64,000 nt of DNA from Austropuccinia psidii (GCA_023105745.1 JALGQZ010000004.1:12550451-12614450); one strand, 5' to 3'. Numbered from the stretch's first letter, positions 47,497 through 59,879 are shown. The notes: generated by a model not told the origin, from the letters alone. Program-made: numbers and translations.

Positions 47497-48885
47497 ATGC
47501 CATTCACAAAAAAAGGAAAAGAGCGTAAAAGGGAACTCGCAAGAAAGCGTTGGGCTGAGGAAGGAAAGTGTGAGTTGCTCCCTTAATCTCAGTGTATATA
47601 TATAGATATATATATATGCTTCCACATCTATGTGGCACCCTCATTGGGCCCCACAGAAGAACATTGGCTTTAGTCGGTTCAGATTGTGCCAATGTCATGT
47701 GGGCTCCAACAGGGAAGTCAAAGGATGTGTGCCAAATATAGCTCCTTGGGCATTGGGCACCATTCTGGACTCAAAACTCCTTAGCTTCAAATGGCAGGAA
47801 GCAGTATCTGATATCTTGTCTGCTTCAACACATAGTGATCCCTCAACCAATTGGGAATAGTGGGAGATCCCAAAAGACAAATGAGCGCAAAACGTCCCAA
47901 ATGAATAGGTTGTTTTCCTCCTCTCTCCAAACAGCACAAATATCAATGCCAGTATCAGAAACTATGACCCCAAGGGAAATTTGGAGGGTTGTGGAGGTCA
48001 ATCAGATCAAACGCATTCACTTTGGCTGTGTGGCAATTTTCTCTTCAAAAGGCTTACTCATTGCGCTTGTTGAATTCCGACCATTCACAACAATGAGGGA
48101 AGTTGAGGTTAATCAATGGGATGAATTATCACAATTCTTATTTTGCGAAAAGAGATTCACCGACCCGATTGCAACAAATGGAACATTACTGGAGGGATTT
48201 ATGTTTGCGATTGGGTGGCACAAATGAAGCACAAAGAATGAACAATTTGGTCTGTATGGAAGTGTCGGGAAAATTCAAAACACAAAAGATGAATGGCGGA
48301 ACCAAGGAGCCAATCTTAGCTCGGTGGGTTGCATTCTAGGTCAATCCTTACAATATGTTGCCAATAATTTATTTCAGAATATTCAAAATTGCTACAACTC
48401 ATTGGGGGTTCTGTCTTTTGATCAAGTCAGCTATGAAGGCAATATTCCCGCAAATCAGGGTGCATGCAAGTTTGCTTCTGCACTCACTTTCACCATGAAT
48501 GGATTTGAAAACTCACCTCAAAGATGCATTTCTGTATGCTTTGGGATGGTGGTTTCAAGCTGATAAGCGGACCGTCCGAATTCAAAGAGATGCGTCAAAG
48601 TGGTGTACAGGGGGAAAATTGATTTTCCCAAATGAGCATTTTTGGATTGATCTATCCGATGGTCATGGGCTCATTCAGGTAGTGTGAGCCAGTAGTACAT
48701 TTGTTCATTATACTGATCCAGAACAGGACAACGAAAGCATGACACTAGTGGGTATGTCCGCACAATGCTCAAGGAGGTTAGCAAAAACTATGTGGCGGAA
48801 AAGCCACAGCTATTATGAGATTGGCGAGGGAGAGGGCTATCAAATAAGGGATGGTCATACAATCTCATGCCAATTAAAAGAATGA
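47497..48885 (+). pseudogene. Tet-like 2OG-Fe(II) dioxygenase relic
   Basis: ATG 47497 opens a basic start (MPFTKKGKERKRELARKRW), then a probable intron. The main frame runs from about 47835 with KGLLIALVEFRPF and LTFTMNGFENSP. A frameshift near 48510 breaks the site where the HxD iron motif is expected (NSPH, then KDAFLYALGWWF). The C-terminal part reads GGKLIFPNEHFWIDL, then a stop within IQVV-stop-ASSTFVHYT, and GMSAQCSRRLAKTMWRKSH, where the conserved Arg would bind 2-oxoglutarate. Stops at 48225-48227 and 48685-48687 confirm decay. Active relatives oxidise 5-methylcytosine or related bases, and rust genomes carry many Tet-like copies. The family call is from motif memory. Confidence 0.6.
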
Positions 48886-49059
48886 GGAGATTTTCATGTG
48901 TGTTGGAATTGCAGTGTGATGGGTAAATAATGGTGGGGTAAGGCAGAGGAAAATATACACCAGGATTGGATGGTTTGGAGTGCGGGAGATAAGTTGGCTC
49001 ACATGAAAAAGGGGTGAAGTGGATTATGTCCGGTGGCATGCCATTGTACATATGTCCTG

Positions 49060-49920
49060 GTTTGTTGCTCTTGTCCAGGATCCCAATGCTTCACATGAAA
49101 ATCCTTATGCTTGTGTAGGTTCAGACAATGCTAAAAGTTCTTTACGCCTGTGCGGGCTGCCAACACTTCACACGCAAATCATTACGCTTGTACGAGCTCC
49201 CGAAAATTCAAAAAACTTGCTATGGCAGTGAAGGCTCCCGATGCCTCCCACAGAATTCCTTACATTCTGCAGGTTCCTGTCAATTTAACAGTTTTCTTAC
49301 GCCGGTGCAGGCATCCAATGGTTGAAATACGAATCATGACGCTTGTGCAGGTTCCTGACAGTTCTGAAAATTTCTTACGCCTGTGCAGGCTCCTGACAAT
49401 TCACATGCTAATCCTTACGCTTGTGAAGATTCCCCACAATGCTAAAAATTGATTACACCTGTGCAGGCTTCGGACAATTCACATGCCAATCCATGAGCTT
49501 GTGAAGGTTCACAACAATGCTGAAAATTTCTTATGCCTGTGCAGGCTCCCAACAATTCACATGCCAACCATTACCCTTGTGAAGGTTCGCGACAATGCTA
49601 AAAATTCCTTGTGCCTGTGCAGGCTGCCAACAATTCACATGCCAATCCTTACGCTTGTGAAGGTTCCCCACAATGCTGAAAACTTCTTACGCCTGTGCAG
49701 GCTCCCGACAATTCACACGCCAATCCTTACACTTGTGAAGGTTCCCCACAATGCTGAAAATTTTATACACCTGTGCAGGCTCCCAAAAATTCACATGCCA
49801 ACCCTTACGCTTGTGAAGGTTCCCGACAATGCTGACAATTTCTTATGCCTGTGCAGGCTCCCAACAATTCACATGCCAATCCTTATGCTTGTGAAGGTTC
49901 CCAACAATTTAAACAATTCA
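49060..49920. repeat. Minisatellite, 78-bp unit
   Basis: About eleven degenerate units contain CCTTACGCTTGTGAAGGTTCC, broken here as CCTTACGCTTGTG and AAGGTTCC, then ACAATGCT, AAAATT, CTTACGCCTGTGCAGGCTCC and ACAATTCACATGCCAAT. Because 78 is a multiple of three, a 149-codon frame with a 26-residue period runs through 49483-49932. I do not consider it a protein without transcript support. The core CCTTACGCTTGTG is shared with the 48/51-bp array at 40576-41275. Confidence 0.88.
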
Positions 49921-50112
49921 CTACATGACTAAGATTAATAGCGTGTGAACATAGGAAAGGCAATGTCTCATGAATCTGGAGTGGATTGCTCACATGCGGA
50001 AACCTCCCGCTTTTTTACAGTTAAGATTTGATATGGCGCTAAACCATGGAAGAAGAAAATACAGGAGACGGTAACAGTGAGTATTGGCGCATTTTTAGCA
50101 AAAGAGGTTCAC

Positions 50113-51620
50113 TGTCAGCCTGTGACTCAAAACAGAGCACTAGCATGACATCCAACATACCATAAATAATGGTATGACAAGTATTGAGCAAACATAGTCA
50201 ATACAGGTAATAAATAAGAGGAAAAAAACTCCTCTTAAATTAAACACCAACCTTATCCAAACAGCATAAGGAAACCTAGAGGAGAATAAACAAGTCAAAA
50301 CCCTTATTTTAACCTCTAATCTAACTTATGCATATTTAAGTTATTCTATACCAAAATGGTATTTTTCTTAAAGCTCACATAGAGAGCTACACAATGGTAT
50401 CATCTATGTTGCTGTAACACCACTACAACTGGAGATACCATATGACCTTTATTTTAAAACCAAGACCCCCCTGAAAGTCAAAGAGGGCTTGTACAAAGCT
50501 GTACAAAAGTATAACCAAATTAAAGATCTAAACAAGAGCTTCAATTTGAGACACCCTAGACCTCTGTATCTCTTAAATTGACTGAGGGATCTTGGTTCAA
50601 AGGTTTAACAACCAAAATACAGATATTCTGAAAACAATAATGTAAACAAACCCCTGTATCTTTGGCATACACTCATACAACTGTACAGTGTAGTATACCA
50701 AACTGTAGAGCTAATCAAGCCCTACAAGACTGTATCATCAGAATACAGATATCTTCCAAATTGAAGAAGATATCTGGTATGGAAGTTTTTGAAGCCTCAT
50801 ACTGATGTACAAAAATGCATCCAAAAACTTAAAACCCTTATAACTTTTGCTATTTTGAAGAAGGGTAAACATGAAGAATACCAAATTGAAGATCTCATTA
50901 AGCCCTTCAATTCTGTGCTCTTTGTTTCTTGATATCTCAAGAACTGACTGAGATATCTTGATCGGAAGGTTTTTCTAGCAATACATGACTGTATCAAACT
51001 TGTATGAAACAGTATTGCTCTCATACTTAAAATAATATACTTATGAAGATATAACCTCTCTAAAATGATCATTATTGATCATACAGACACCAGAACAACG
51101 TCATCCAAGTGCTGACGTGGCAGGTGAAAGGTTTTTTCACCCTGTATTGATCCAGAATGATCATTTGTGGTTCTCAAACCACAATTCTGCCTCTATTGAC
51201 GTCAGAATTGATGATCCAGAACCACAGACTGATCATTGGAGTGAAAAAGTTTACTCCTCTGACGTGTGAAGAGTTAATAACTCTTGACAGTATTGAAAGA
51301 TATGAAAGAAGGGTTTTTTCCTTGAAAACCCATCATCTTTTATCTTATTATCCATATTCTTACGTGACAAAACTGTTATCAATAAGTAGTGTCATTAGAA
51401 TTATCATTAAAAGATATAATTAGAATATAATTGCTGTGGTACTTCTTTACAGTCAAAGATATTAGAGTATTGCAACCCAGGTCCTCAACAGACTCATCAC
51501 TACTGTTACCACGTAGCAGTAGGACCTGAAGATTTAAATTTATTTGTTTGTTGACATTTCACAGTCATAATACTAGCTTGTAGCTACATTTTATAGCTAC
51601 TATATAGACTCACCGTGACA
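50113..51620 (+). repeat. Solo LTR of a divergent A-like family (1508 bp)
   Basis: It starts TGTCAGCCTGTGACTCAAAAC, that is TGTCAGCC followed by TGTGACTC as in family A, and ends CACCGTGACA. It is flanked by perfect TTCAC duplications at 50108-50112 and 51621-51625. Most of the body differs from family A, but a hairpin TGTGGTT/AACCACA at 51166-51183 sits where family A has its long hairpin. Confidence 0.88.
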
Positions 51621-51779
51621 TTCACACAAACCTTTGGTGGGGCACTTACAAAAACATTCTCACACAATCAGGGATCTTCTCTAAGGAGGAAATAAATAAT
51701 TTTTATGTGAACAATGGATGTAATAGAAATTGAACATAACAATGATTGAATACAAATAATTTACTTAAAAGAAAGTATT

Positions 51780-53102
51780 ACAAAAGAAAAAAAGTGGAAA
51801 TAATGAGATTTTTTTAAATTTTCTTTTTTTAGGAATTTGGAGACTATCCCGGTGATTTCCTCCTTTGGATAAGCCTCCAGTGCCTGGGAAAGGAGGGATT
51901 TTAGTTCCTCCTGGAATTCCCGGTGCATCCATGAAAGGAATCATGTGGAGCAAGCGGCGATGCTTCAACAAGATTCGGTTGATTGATTTGTGGATGATGG
52001 CTCGAGGAATCATCAAAGTTGGTTGTAAGGCGGTAAATTCCTGGCAAGCATCATTGTGGGAATGAGAGGGGCTTTGCACCAGGGTTCTCAGGGGCACTGG
52101 GGAGGGAACAAGATGGGAAGGTGGGGGAGGGGGAGGGGGGGATCCAATGGGCATATCGTCGATGATAATTATGTAGCAGGGAGTGGCGGTACAAGCTGGA
52201 GATGGTGGAAGAAAAGGTGAGGAAAAGTTGATAGGAGTGAAGAAAGAGAAGTGGTGACTTACCAAAAGGTTCCTCTGTGGATTGCGTAGGAGCCACCTCA
52301 GGTTCTGGCTCACGAGTTGTATCATCCTCAGGTGGTTGGGAGGATGGACTCGGGCCAGGAATAGGTGGCTCTTTGGTTTCGGAGGGTTCTAAAAAAGGAG
52401 TAAGAGTCACTTAACTTGACTCAAAAGTGAAAGTGAAAATGAAATGAAACTTTGGCTGCTTACCGCAGAATAATTCCTCTGACCATCAGGTGCCACTCGG
52501 GCCTGGAGTGGGTTGCCACGGGGTTTGCTTGCAACGCAAACTAGGAACGGGAGAGTCTTGTCGGGGGGGATTTGGGGGGTTTTCTTCTATAAGTAATGGA
52601 AAAAAGTCAGTATTATTTCCTGAAGAGAAATGAGATAAGGAGGAGAAAGAAAACTTACTTTGGAGTTTGAATCCCATCGGTGACAAGACATGGTGACAAT
52701 TGGCCCAAGCTCGAATGTCCTCTTGCCATTGCCATCCTTCACCAGCCGGATAATCACTTCGCTCAGGTCAAGGAGTGAAGTGACCATCGGATGGTAGCCT
52801 AGGGGGGGGGGGGTGGACAAATCAATAGTTGAGGGGAAAGGGCTAATCGTCCGGAATTGTTCCCGTCGGCCTGCTTGGGGTCCCGGTGTCCATTCACGCT
52901 CAGATATGGTTTCATCATCATCGACCACAAAGGAGTTCTCGCAAGGGTGTCTTGGGCAAGAGCTTCTCTGGCTGCGTGGTCGGAAGTGGCAGAAAACAAA
53001 CAAACATTTCTTGTGTGCTTGTCGGCAAGCATCACAAGCGTCGGTCATCGTTGAGGAATGAATGCAGGCGATACCCCGCTTGGTGCATAAAGTGCACGAC
53101 AT
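51780..53102 (-). pseudogene. Cys-cluster and Pro-rich multi-exon protein relic
   Basis: From ATG 53102 the product starts MSCTLCTKRGIAC and continues DACDACRQAHKKC. The spacing resembles a fungal Cys6-type zinc cluster, then comes an Arg/Ser/Pro-rich region. A C-run at about 52802-52813 breaks the frame; downstream codons read SDYPAGEGWQWQEDI after a TGA. Introns begin GTAAGT near 52660, GTAAGC near 52463 and GTAAGT near 52262. The exons between them encode ENPPNPPRQDSPVPS and EPSETKEPPIPGPS. The last exon carries IIIIDDMPIGSPPPP and LLKHRRLLHMIPFMDAP. I recall very similar high-copy proteins in A. psidii, unverified. It may be part of a transposon or a host regulator. Confidence 0.5.
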
Positions 53103-54600
53103 CTAAAAACAAAACAATTGAGGTTAGTAACTGTATAGAAAGTAAAAAATCAAGAAAGAAATTGAAGAAGTACGATGAATTAGATAAATTTAAAATGGAA
53201 ACAAAATAAAGACGCTCTAGTTGGAAGAGAAGAAAACTAAGTATTAAGATTGGAACATGATGTGGACAAAATTTTGAAATGGAGGTAATGCATGAGGTGG
53301 ATAGAAGTGGGGTTCTGAAAGTATCAGCAGGAAAAACAAACAGGCAAAAGGAAGGGGAGTGGGTTTAGTTGAGTGGAAAGGCAGGAAGACCAAGGGGAAT
53401 ACACACAAGAAGGACAACAGTGGGTGAGCTTGAACGAATTGGAGCGGGTGAGAAACAAAGTGATGGGCTTGTCAGGTGAAGATGGTCTTTTATACCATGG
53501 TGAAGCTGAGACAATCTCAGAAGTTGCAGCACCCGCAAAAGTCTCCGCTTCAAGGAGTGTGGGCAAAATTGAAGCTCAGTTGCATTGAATGCTGCAACTG
53601 AAAAGGGAAATGCTGGTGTGAGGCAGAAGAACAATAGGGGTCTGGCTGAGTATTTCAATTGATTGAATTGTAAAGCTCAGTCAAATCCCCTTTGTTTCCT
53701 CAAATAGCCACCCGATCACCCAGGACGGTGGTCGTGAGGCCCTTGTTGAATGGTCATGGTGGGTGCAATGCACAAGTGCCCCATGCAGAAATGAACGTGG
53801 TGCATTTGGTCACAAGTGACTGTGGCAAGATTACTGGCCGTATAGCCTGGTGATAGTGTTTGAAAAAAGGGGGGGCTATAAGACAAGTGAATACAGTGTG
53901 AGCTTGCCTTGACCCATTGCTCAGGTTTGCTTTTGGGTCATAATTGAAATGCTCAGTGGCTGAACATTTTAATTGCACAGTAATTGAACTATTGATATAA
54001 CAATATCAAATGCACCATGCTGAGCAATTGCTAGGTCATTTTTGTAAGCACACAATCTGAGCATTTGGCACAGCATCAGATGACATTTCAGCCAGGTGCA
54101 GCATTTCACATGCTTTGGTGAAGTGCTCCAAACTGAGCCTTCCAATGAGCTATTTCAAAAATGGTCCTTACCATGGCTTTACTCAGCACTTCCACACGGT
54201 TCTTTTGACCATTACATGCTCAGCTTGCGTGTGCAAATCGGGTGAAACGCAATGCTGAGCATGTGGCACATGAGCTACGTATATGCAAATGATCAGAAGG
54301 TGGATACCCATTGGCTATATGCATGTAGACTGAAGTAGTATTACACCTTCCTAATATGTACAGCCAACACTGTAGTACGCAGTACACCTTTGTAAATGTA
54401 TGCTGCGGGGAAGAGCAAAATCTGTTCAACAATGTAGCATGCAATCACGTCAAGCCATCGAGTCATATATCTCAACTGCATCCCTTTGATGTAGCTTGTT
54501 GGAGAGCTCTTCCTAACTACGGCACAGTTGCAGGTGTAATACAAGTTAATGAAAGTGGGTCATAATGGGATGACTTATTATTTGGGTCATACACAAACAG
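53103..54600. other. Unassigned region with scattered short frames
   Basis: Short frames (for example 53373-53588 plus) overlap frames on the other strand and lack recognised motifs. GAGCA/TGCTC words recur between 53930 and 54260 (TGAGCATTTGGCAC, TGCTGAGCATGTGGCAC) without a fixed period. Confidence 0.4.
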
Positions 54601-54613
54601 TGGATTCACTCTG

Positions 54614-55026
54614 GTGCCATTGTTGGGGCAATCTTTGACTGGCCGCGCGTGCTCATTGGCGGGAAGCCACACACTTTCATACGCAGGCAATTTTCACAAG
54701 CCTGGAAGACATTTTACTGCCAGTCTTCCAACTGGATATTTTCTTGGTCTGGTGGTCAGCTTGACTGCAGATGCTCACCCACTTGCGCGTGGAAACCTGA
54801 GGCCAATCAGGGTGGATTTGCTTCAGCTCGGCCTATTATTGCTGAGGCTGGTTATGTTTGCGTGGGGATCTGCCACTGCGGCTTGTTTTCTGCACATTCT
54901 CATGCACCCCACGCAAGCTGTGGTGCCTGGCTTGCAGCCAAAAAATCCCTTGGGTGGGTGGCCTCTTTTGCCAGAGTTTTGTACATGCGTGAGGCAAAGA
55001 CCCTGATTCCAATCTCCGTGGATTAG
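54614..55026 (+). other. GC-richer segment with two overlapping long frames, unrecognised
   Basis: Two plus-strand frames (54614-55006 and 54649-55026) are open over the same 360 bases, and both start with ATG. One is hydrophobic and Leu-rich (LQLGLLLLRLVMFAWG); the other is Cys-rich. I recognise neither. I recall both appearing as predicted proteins in A. psidii, so this is probably a piece of a repeated element. Confidence 0.35.
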
Positions 55027-55576
55027 TACCTGCCTCAAAAGTAATAGGGTTGACTGTATATGTGGATCACAGCTCACAGCCGGTGCCCCCTTTGATCATC
55101 CCACACATCCCCCCCTGGAAGCCCAGTAGGCATCAGTCAGCAAAAAACTTCAGGCAAAACCAAGCTCATGTTTGGTGGCACACCACCAAACATATCTCAC
55201 CCGCCCACACACAAACATCCTCACAGTGAGATTGGCCTTTGAAACCGCCAACATTTCACATTAGGTCCCTGGGGGAGATACGCTCATTGTTTGCTGTCAC
55301 ACCAGCAAACATGGCTGCATGCCTCTAATATGCCCCTCCACAATAAGTTGCAACAACCCACCCGATTTTGGATATGCTAATGTCAACCTTGGTCCACCAA
55401 AGTTTTTGTAACTTTCTGCAGATCCAGCAGTCATATCAGTGCACCCACATTTTTGCCACCTTGCCTTGATATATGCCCCATATTGGATATGGAAACTATG
55501 AGCCCAAGAGGCCCACGTCCATCAAGACCATGAATGTAAGCACAGGTCATCCCCCCTTGAGCCCATTCCTGCCTCT

Positions 55577-55584
55577 CATATAAG
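55577..55584 (+). promoter_or_regulatory. TATA-like box upstream of the SNF2 relic
   Basis: CATATAAG lies about 100 bases before the ATG at 55680, in a pyrimidine-rich plus-strand context. Position and sequence suggest a promoter but prove nothing. Confidence 0.3.
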
Positions 55585-55679
55585 TTCCCCACCTGCGCTT
55601 ATTCGTCTTCATTCCCTTTAGCTACCCGTTCCTTATCATAACATTTCCTACTGTCCCCAAATAATTCATAATAGCCATC

Positions 55680-58081
55680 ATGTCAACCCCTTCACAACCA
55701 CTTTGCATTGGGATGATTAATATTTGTATTCAAAGAAATAGTTATATAACCTTAAATCCTGAGAATTCCCACTTAGCTTCTTGGATTATCCTATGGCACA
55801 ATCAACACAACATATTCGTATATCTCCCCAATAACCAGTGTGCTATTGGCTCTCTCCCTGGAACCCTTTCCAAAACATTGATACCATTCCTTGGGGCACC
55901 AAAAACTTTCATGCACTGTGGTCCTAGTGGGACATGGATTGAAAATTGCCAATCCAATCCTACTCAAATATTATTTGTTGAGGGAGTACTTATGACTGAT
56001 GCAAATGATCCCTCCTCATCTCAGAAACCCAATCTAGCATTGATGTTCTTCACATGGTATCCATACATTCTATTCATCATGGAAAGCTTTCAAACACAAG
56101 ATTTCAAGCTTAAAATGCCCAAAGAATATGACTGTAATACTCATAGTCAATGTCAACTCTTTACTCCCACATTTCCCACTTCAAACTTGACGCCATCTTC
56201 ATATCCTCCTGTTTCATCATTGATTTCCAAGCAAAAACTGATACAATTACCCAGTGGATCAGACCTCCCCATGAGGAACCTGCCCCATTCCATTATTCAA
56301 ACCCCCCTCCTCCCTCATCAAAAGATCGGACTAGCTTTTCTCTGGGATTGAGAAATCCCCAATGGCCAATCAGCCCGTAACCTTTGGGCCACCTCATCCC
56401 CAGGATCCACTTTTAATGCCAGGCACATCATTACAAACAAGGTCGTTAGCTCATTTGAATCCCTTTCGACCAATACCCCTCTTGAAGGACTGCCCGCAGA
56501 TGATATGGGAGTAGGTAAAACTATTCAGGCCATTTCTCTAATTGGTACCTCCAAGGAGCAGATGATTTCAACCCCCCATCACTCCATGCCCACCATGATC
56601 ATCTGCCCCCCTTGCTTAATTACCAACTGGCAATCAGAAATATCCAAGCATGCTCAGGCTGGAGCGCTGCATGCCAAAATCTACCATGGTCCCACTCGTA
56701 ACTCATTATGCGAGGCCAACATCTTAAAATATGATATCATCATAACTTCTTACAATACTATCACCCAAGAATTTAAGCAAACCAATACCTCTACATCATT
56801 AATTTTGCAAATCAATTGGCATCGTATAATTTTGGATGAAGCACAGTGAGTGTCTGAGCTTAAATGATTCAAATTACCTTTTATATACAATAACCCTTCC
56901 CCCATCTTATAGCTATATTTGCTCTCAATACACTGCCACTGACCGTGCCATTAATAGCCTCCTTTCATCCCGTTGAATATGTTTAACGGGCACACCTATT
57001 CACAACACCATTTATGACCTTTTGGGCATAATATCATTCATCACTCAACCCCAGATCTCAGATCAAGATAACTGGTCACCATTCATCCTGAGTAGTCTTT
57101 CCAAATGTTGCAATGATATTTTTGCATTTTGCATTGCGGCATTTAAGTTTGCGCCGCACCAAAACCACACATCTCAAATCCCTCCCCACTATTAGCCATC
57201 ATTATGAGCTGCTCCCACTAAACCCAACCATGCAGCAAGAATATTCCACATTATACAAAGAATTCCTATCATCCAAAAGCAAAGGACCAGTAGAAATTTT
57301 CAGAAATATTAATAAGCTTCAAATATTTTGTAACCATCACATCATGCTTAACACAATTGCGGAGGTGTATTTGAAAGACCACGAGGGCAGGATCACTCAG
57401 GATAACTCCCCAACAATCACCAGAACTATTATGGATGTGGAAACATGCATGATGAGTAGTAAAATTGCACACCTCCTACAAAGCTTAATGAAGAACAAAC
57501 AAACAAGGTGTGGTGCAACCAAATTGGTGGTTTATACCCAATGGACCCAATTTCTTGATTTGTGAGTTAATTCTAATATGCATCCATTACCAATTGAATC
57601 CATCTGACTGTTTTTTATTGTAGAATTGGTGTTGCACTTTCCCATCACTCTATCCTTTCAGCACAAATTGTTGGAAAAATTACAGCATGAGTTCAGGAGA
57701 AGGCACTGGAGAATTTCTTCAATAATCCTGAATGTGAAGTACTGATTGCATCCATTGCCACAACTGGAACTGGCCTCAATATAAATTGTGCTAATATTGT
57801 CTATTTAATGGTAAGGGGACCCCCAAAATTCTACCCTGGTTTTCGGACCCTGACATCCATATTTCCAGGAGCCCAATTGGAACCCAGCCATTGAGGCTCA
57901 GGCTGTTGATCGACTCCATCGTATTGGTCAACAACAACCTGTAAAGGTCATCCACTATATCACTCCTCATTAAGTTGAGGTCAACATGCGGAAGTTACCT
58001 TTCAAGCTCATCTTTGACCCTGATTGTATTGCTATTCTAAAATCCTTCCTTATGGGAATGCCATATTCCAATCACCAATAG
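55680..58081 (+). pseudogene. SNF2-family helicase (Rad5/Rad16-like) relic
   Basis: From ATG 55680, helicase motifs appear in order: ADDMGVGKTIQAISL (motif I), MIICPPCLITNW (Ia), DIIITSYNTI, WHRIILDEA-H (II), LTGTPIHNTIYDL (III), the RRTKTTHLKSLP region, KLVVYTQWTQFLDL (IV), TTGTGLNINCANIVYLM (V) and AQAVDRLHRIGQQQPV (VI). This is a full SNF2 ATPase order. Introns interrupt at 56848 (splitting the DEAH His codon), near 57562 and near 57812. In-frame TGA at 56349-56351, TGA near 56974 inside the motif III lead-in (SSR-stop-ICLTG), another TGA near 57690 and a frameshift near 57113 make it non-functional. The spacing to the minus-strand genes downstream is convergent. Confidence 0.82.
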
Positions 58082-58419
58082 GTCTAAGAAAAGAAAAATT
58101 CATTAACTGCGTGAGCCTTACTGATATTATATAATTTGTGTTTGACCAAGTTGATAACCCCTGCTCACCCTGGCACAGGTCCACAATTATGAACACCATG
58201 AGCTGGATCAAACTCCTTCAATATTTCCTCAATGAAAATGAGCAATAGAGTCTTATTTCTAAGGGAGACAGTGATACATTCCAGCTCATATTGTCTATAT
58301 TCTGACAGATTTAGCAAGTTGTTGCATCTTTAAGAAATAATAATCAGATTGTATTACACCTGTACAAATAATTCACAAAATTTTAATTTGTAACAGTGCT
58401 ATACATTTATATTACTAAG
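58082..58419. other. Short intergenic region between convergent relics
   Basis: No feature recognised. Confidence 0.4.
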
Positions 58420-59879
58420 TTATTGCAGAGCATCACCATTCGGCCTAATAACTTGCATGTCAAGTATTTTGAGGGCGCTAGTCTGCATCTTACTACAGCT
58501 CTTGAGCAAATCTTGATCAAATACCTGAAATGATAGGCCTTCCGGAATATCACCATCATCTGTTGATCGTAATTCTGGCAATCTATTAATAGGTTTTTTA
58601 CCCTTTTTTTTAATGCAATTACAAAACTCTATGTCTCGATCCATTTTTAATACCAATTAATTAAATAACTGGGAGAGCCAGCCTAATCCCACTTTGCAGT
58701 AAACTTGATGGCCATTTTCCAGTACCTCCTCAGTATCTGAGAATACTCAAGGGTCATTTAATTGTGATGCTAGAATGGGAAATTTAGCCATATCACACCA
58801 TTCACGACGGAACTCACAGGTCTGCACATAATCAACAAGATCATCATCAGTCTTTGCTCATAATGAAGAAGAGATACAGTAACTAACCCTTTGACAAATC
58901 TTTGCAAGCTTTTGATTCTCCTTCTTTTTAACCAAATACTCTGCATCCTTTTGAATAGAATTCCATTCTCTTTTCAAATAAGTGAAATATCGCTCCATTA
59001 AAGCTGCCACGACCCCATAGTTATTATGATCCTTGTTCCAACAGTAATGATGATACTCGGTGCTGACAAGTGCAAGACGGAATGTACGGTAAAACACCAT
59101 AGACATCAGCTCATTGAACGGATGTTGCCATGAGCTCTCCCAGTCCCAAGTGAATCGCTTTAGTCCTAGCTTGTGGAGCTCATTTTTGCAGTAGCTTTGA
59201 GAACCCTGAGACTGAACCTGTGTTGATGGCTCATTGAAAACATCCTTGGGGACATATCCTAGATGACCAGCCACTTGAATTGCAATTTCACGCTCTTCTG
59301 TGCTGGGTGGTGCTGGTAGTGAGGAAAAATCCTTATCCCTAACTTTGAGTAGGAACAGGCAATGGGCATGTACTGCTGATCTCATTCCATGGACATTCTC
59401 TGGAAGTTCTGCTTTCAGCCATTTTTGTTGCTCCTTCTGGCTTGCATGTTTTGCCACATTGTCAGCTTTACAAGCCTGGTTCCTTTGCTGTATGACCTCG
59501 GATTGTTCAAGCATACTCTGGGCAAGGGGCATTTGAGGATGGGTGAACTCACTATTTGACTGAGTGCCATGCTCATGTGCTGTGAAATTGTCCCTCCTTG
59601 GTTCATCATTTGTTTCCATTTGAGTCAGAGACATGTTCTCATCCTCATCATCCACAAATTTTTCTCTTGATGAACTGGCATGAGCTGTTCTTGGTTTGGA
59701 GGCATATGGATGATGACATCCAGTGACTTTCTCTTTATGGACCAGGGGTGAAGATGCATAAAGTTCATCACCTGCCATGCACATCATCAGTTAATACATC
59801 AAAAAATTAATAAGGACTGGTCATACTCACGATCTTCAATTGGCTCCTGAGATTGGACTGACTTGCCTTTAGGTGCCAT
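58420..59879 (-). pseudogene. Two-exon unrecognised gene relic, minus strand
   Basis: Exon 59879-59831 (MAPKGKSVQSQEPIED, then the first base of the next codon) and exon 59771-58420 join in phase across a 59-nt intron (GTGAGT to GCAG) to read EDRDELYASSPLVH. The protein is hydrophilic at first, then has a Trp/Tyr-rich globular part (FTWDWESSWQHPFNELM, ALVSTEYHHYCWNKD, ERYFTYLKREW). Three in-frame stops interrupt it: 58858-58860 (TGA), near 58745 (TGA after NDP) and near 58662 (TAA after LFN). The reading continues in the same frame to 58420. I recall this as a high-copy A. psidii hypothetical protein, unverified; no domain is recognised. Confidence 0.6.

Noticed and set aside
49483..49932. 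A 149-codon frame with a 26-residue repeat, resembling a repeat protein
   Set aside because: It is the 78-bp minisatellite read in one frame; neighbouring units are out of frame or contain stops, and no promoter or unique flanking domain is visible.
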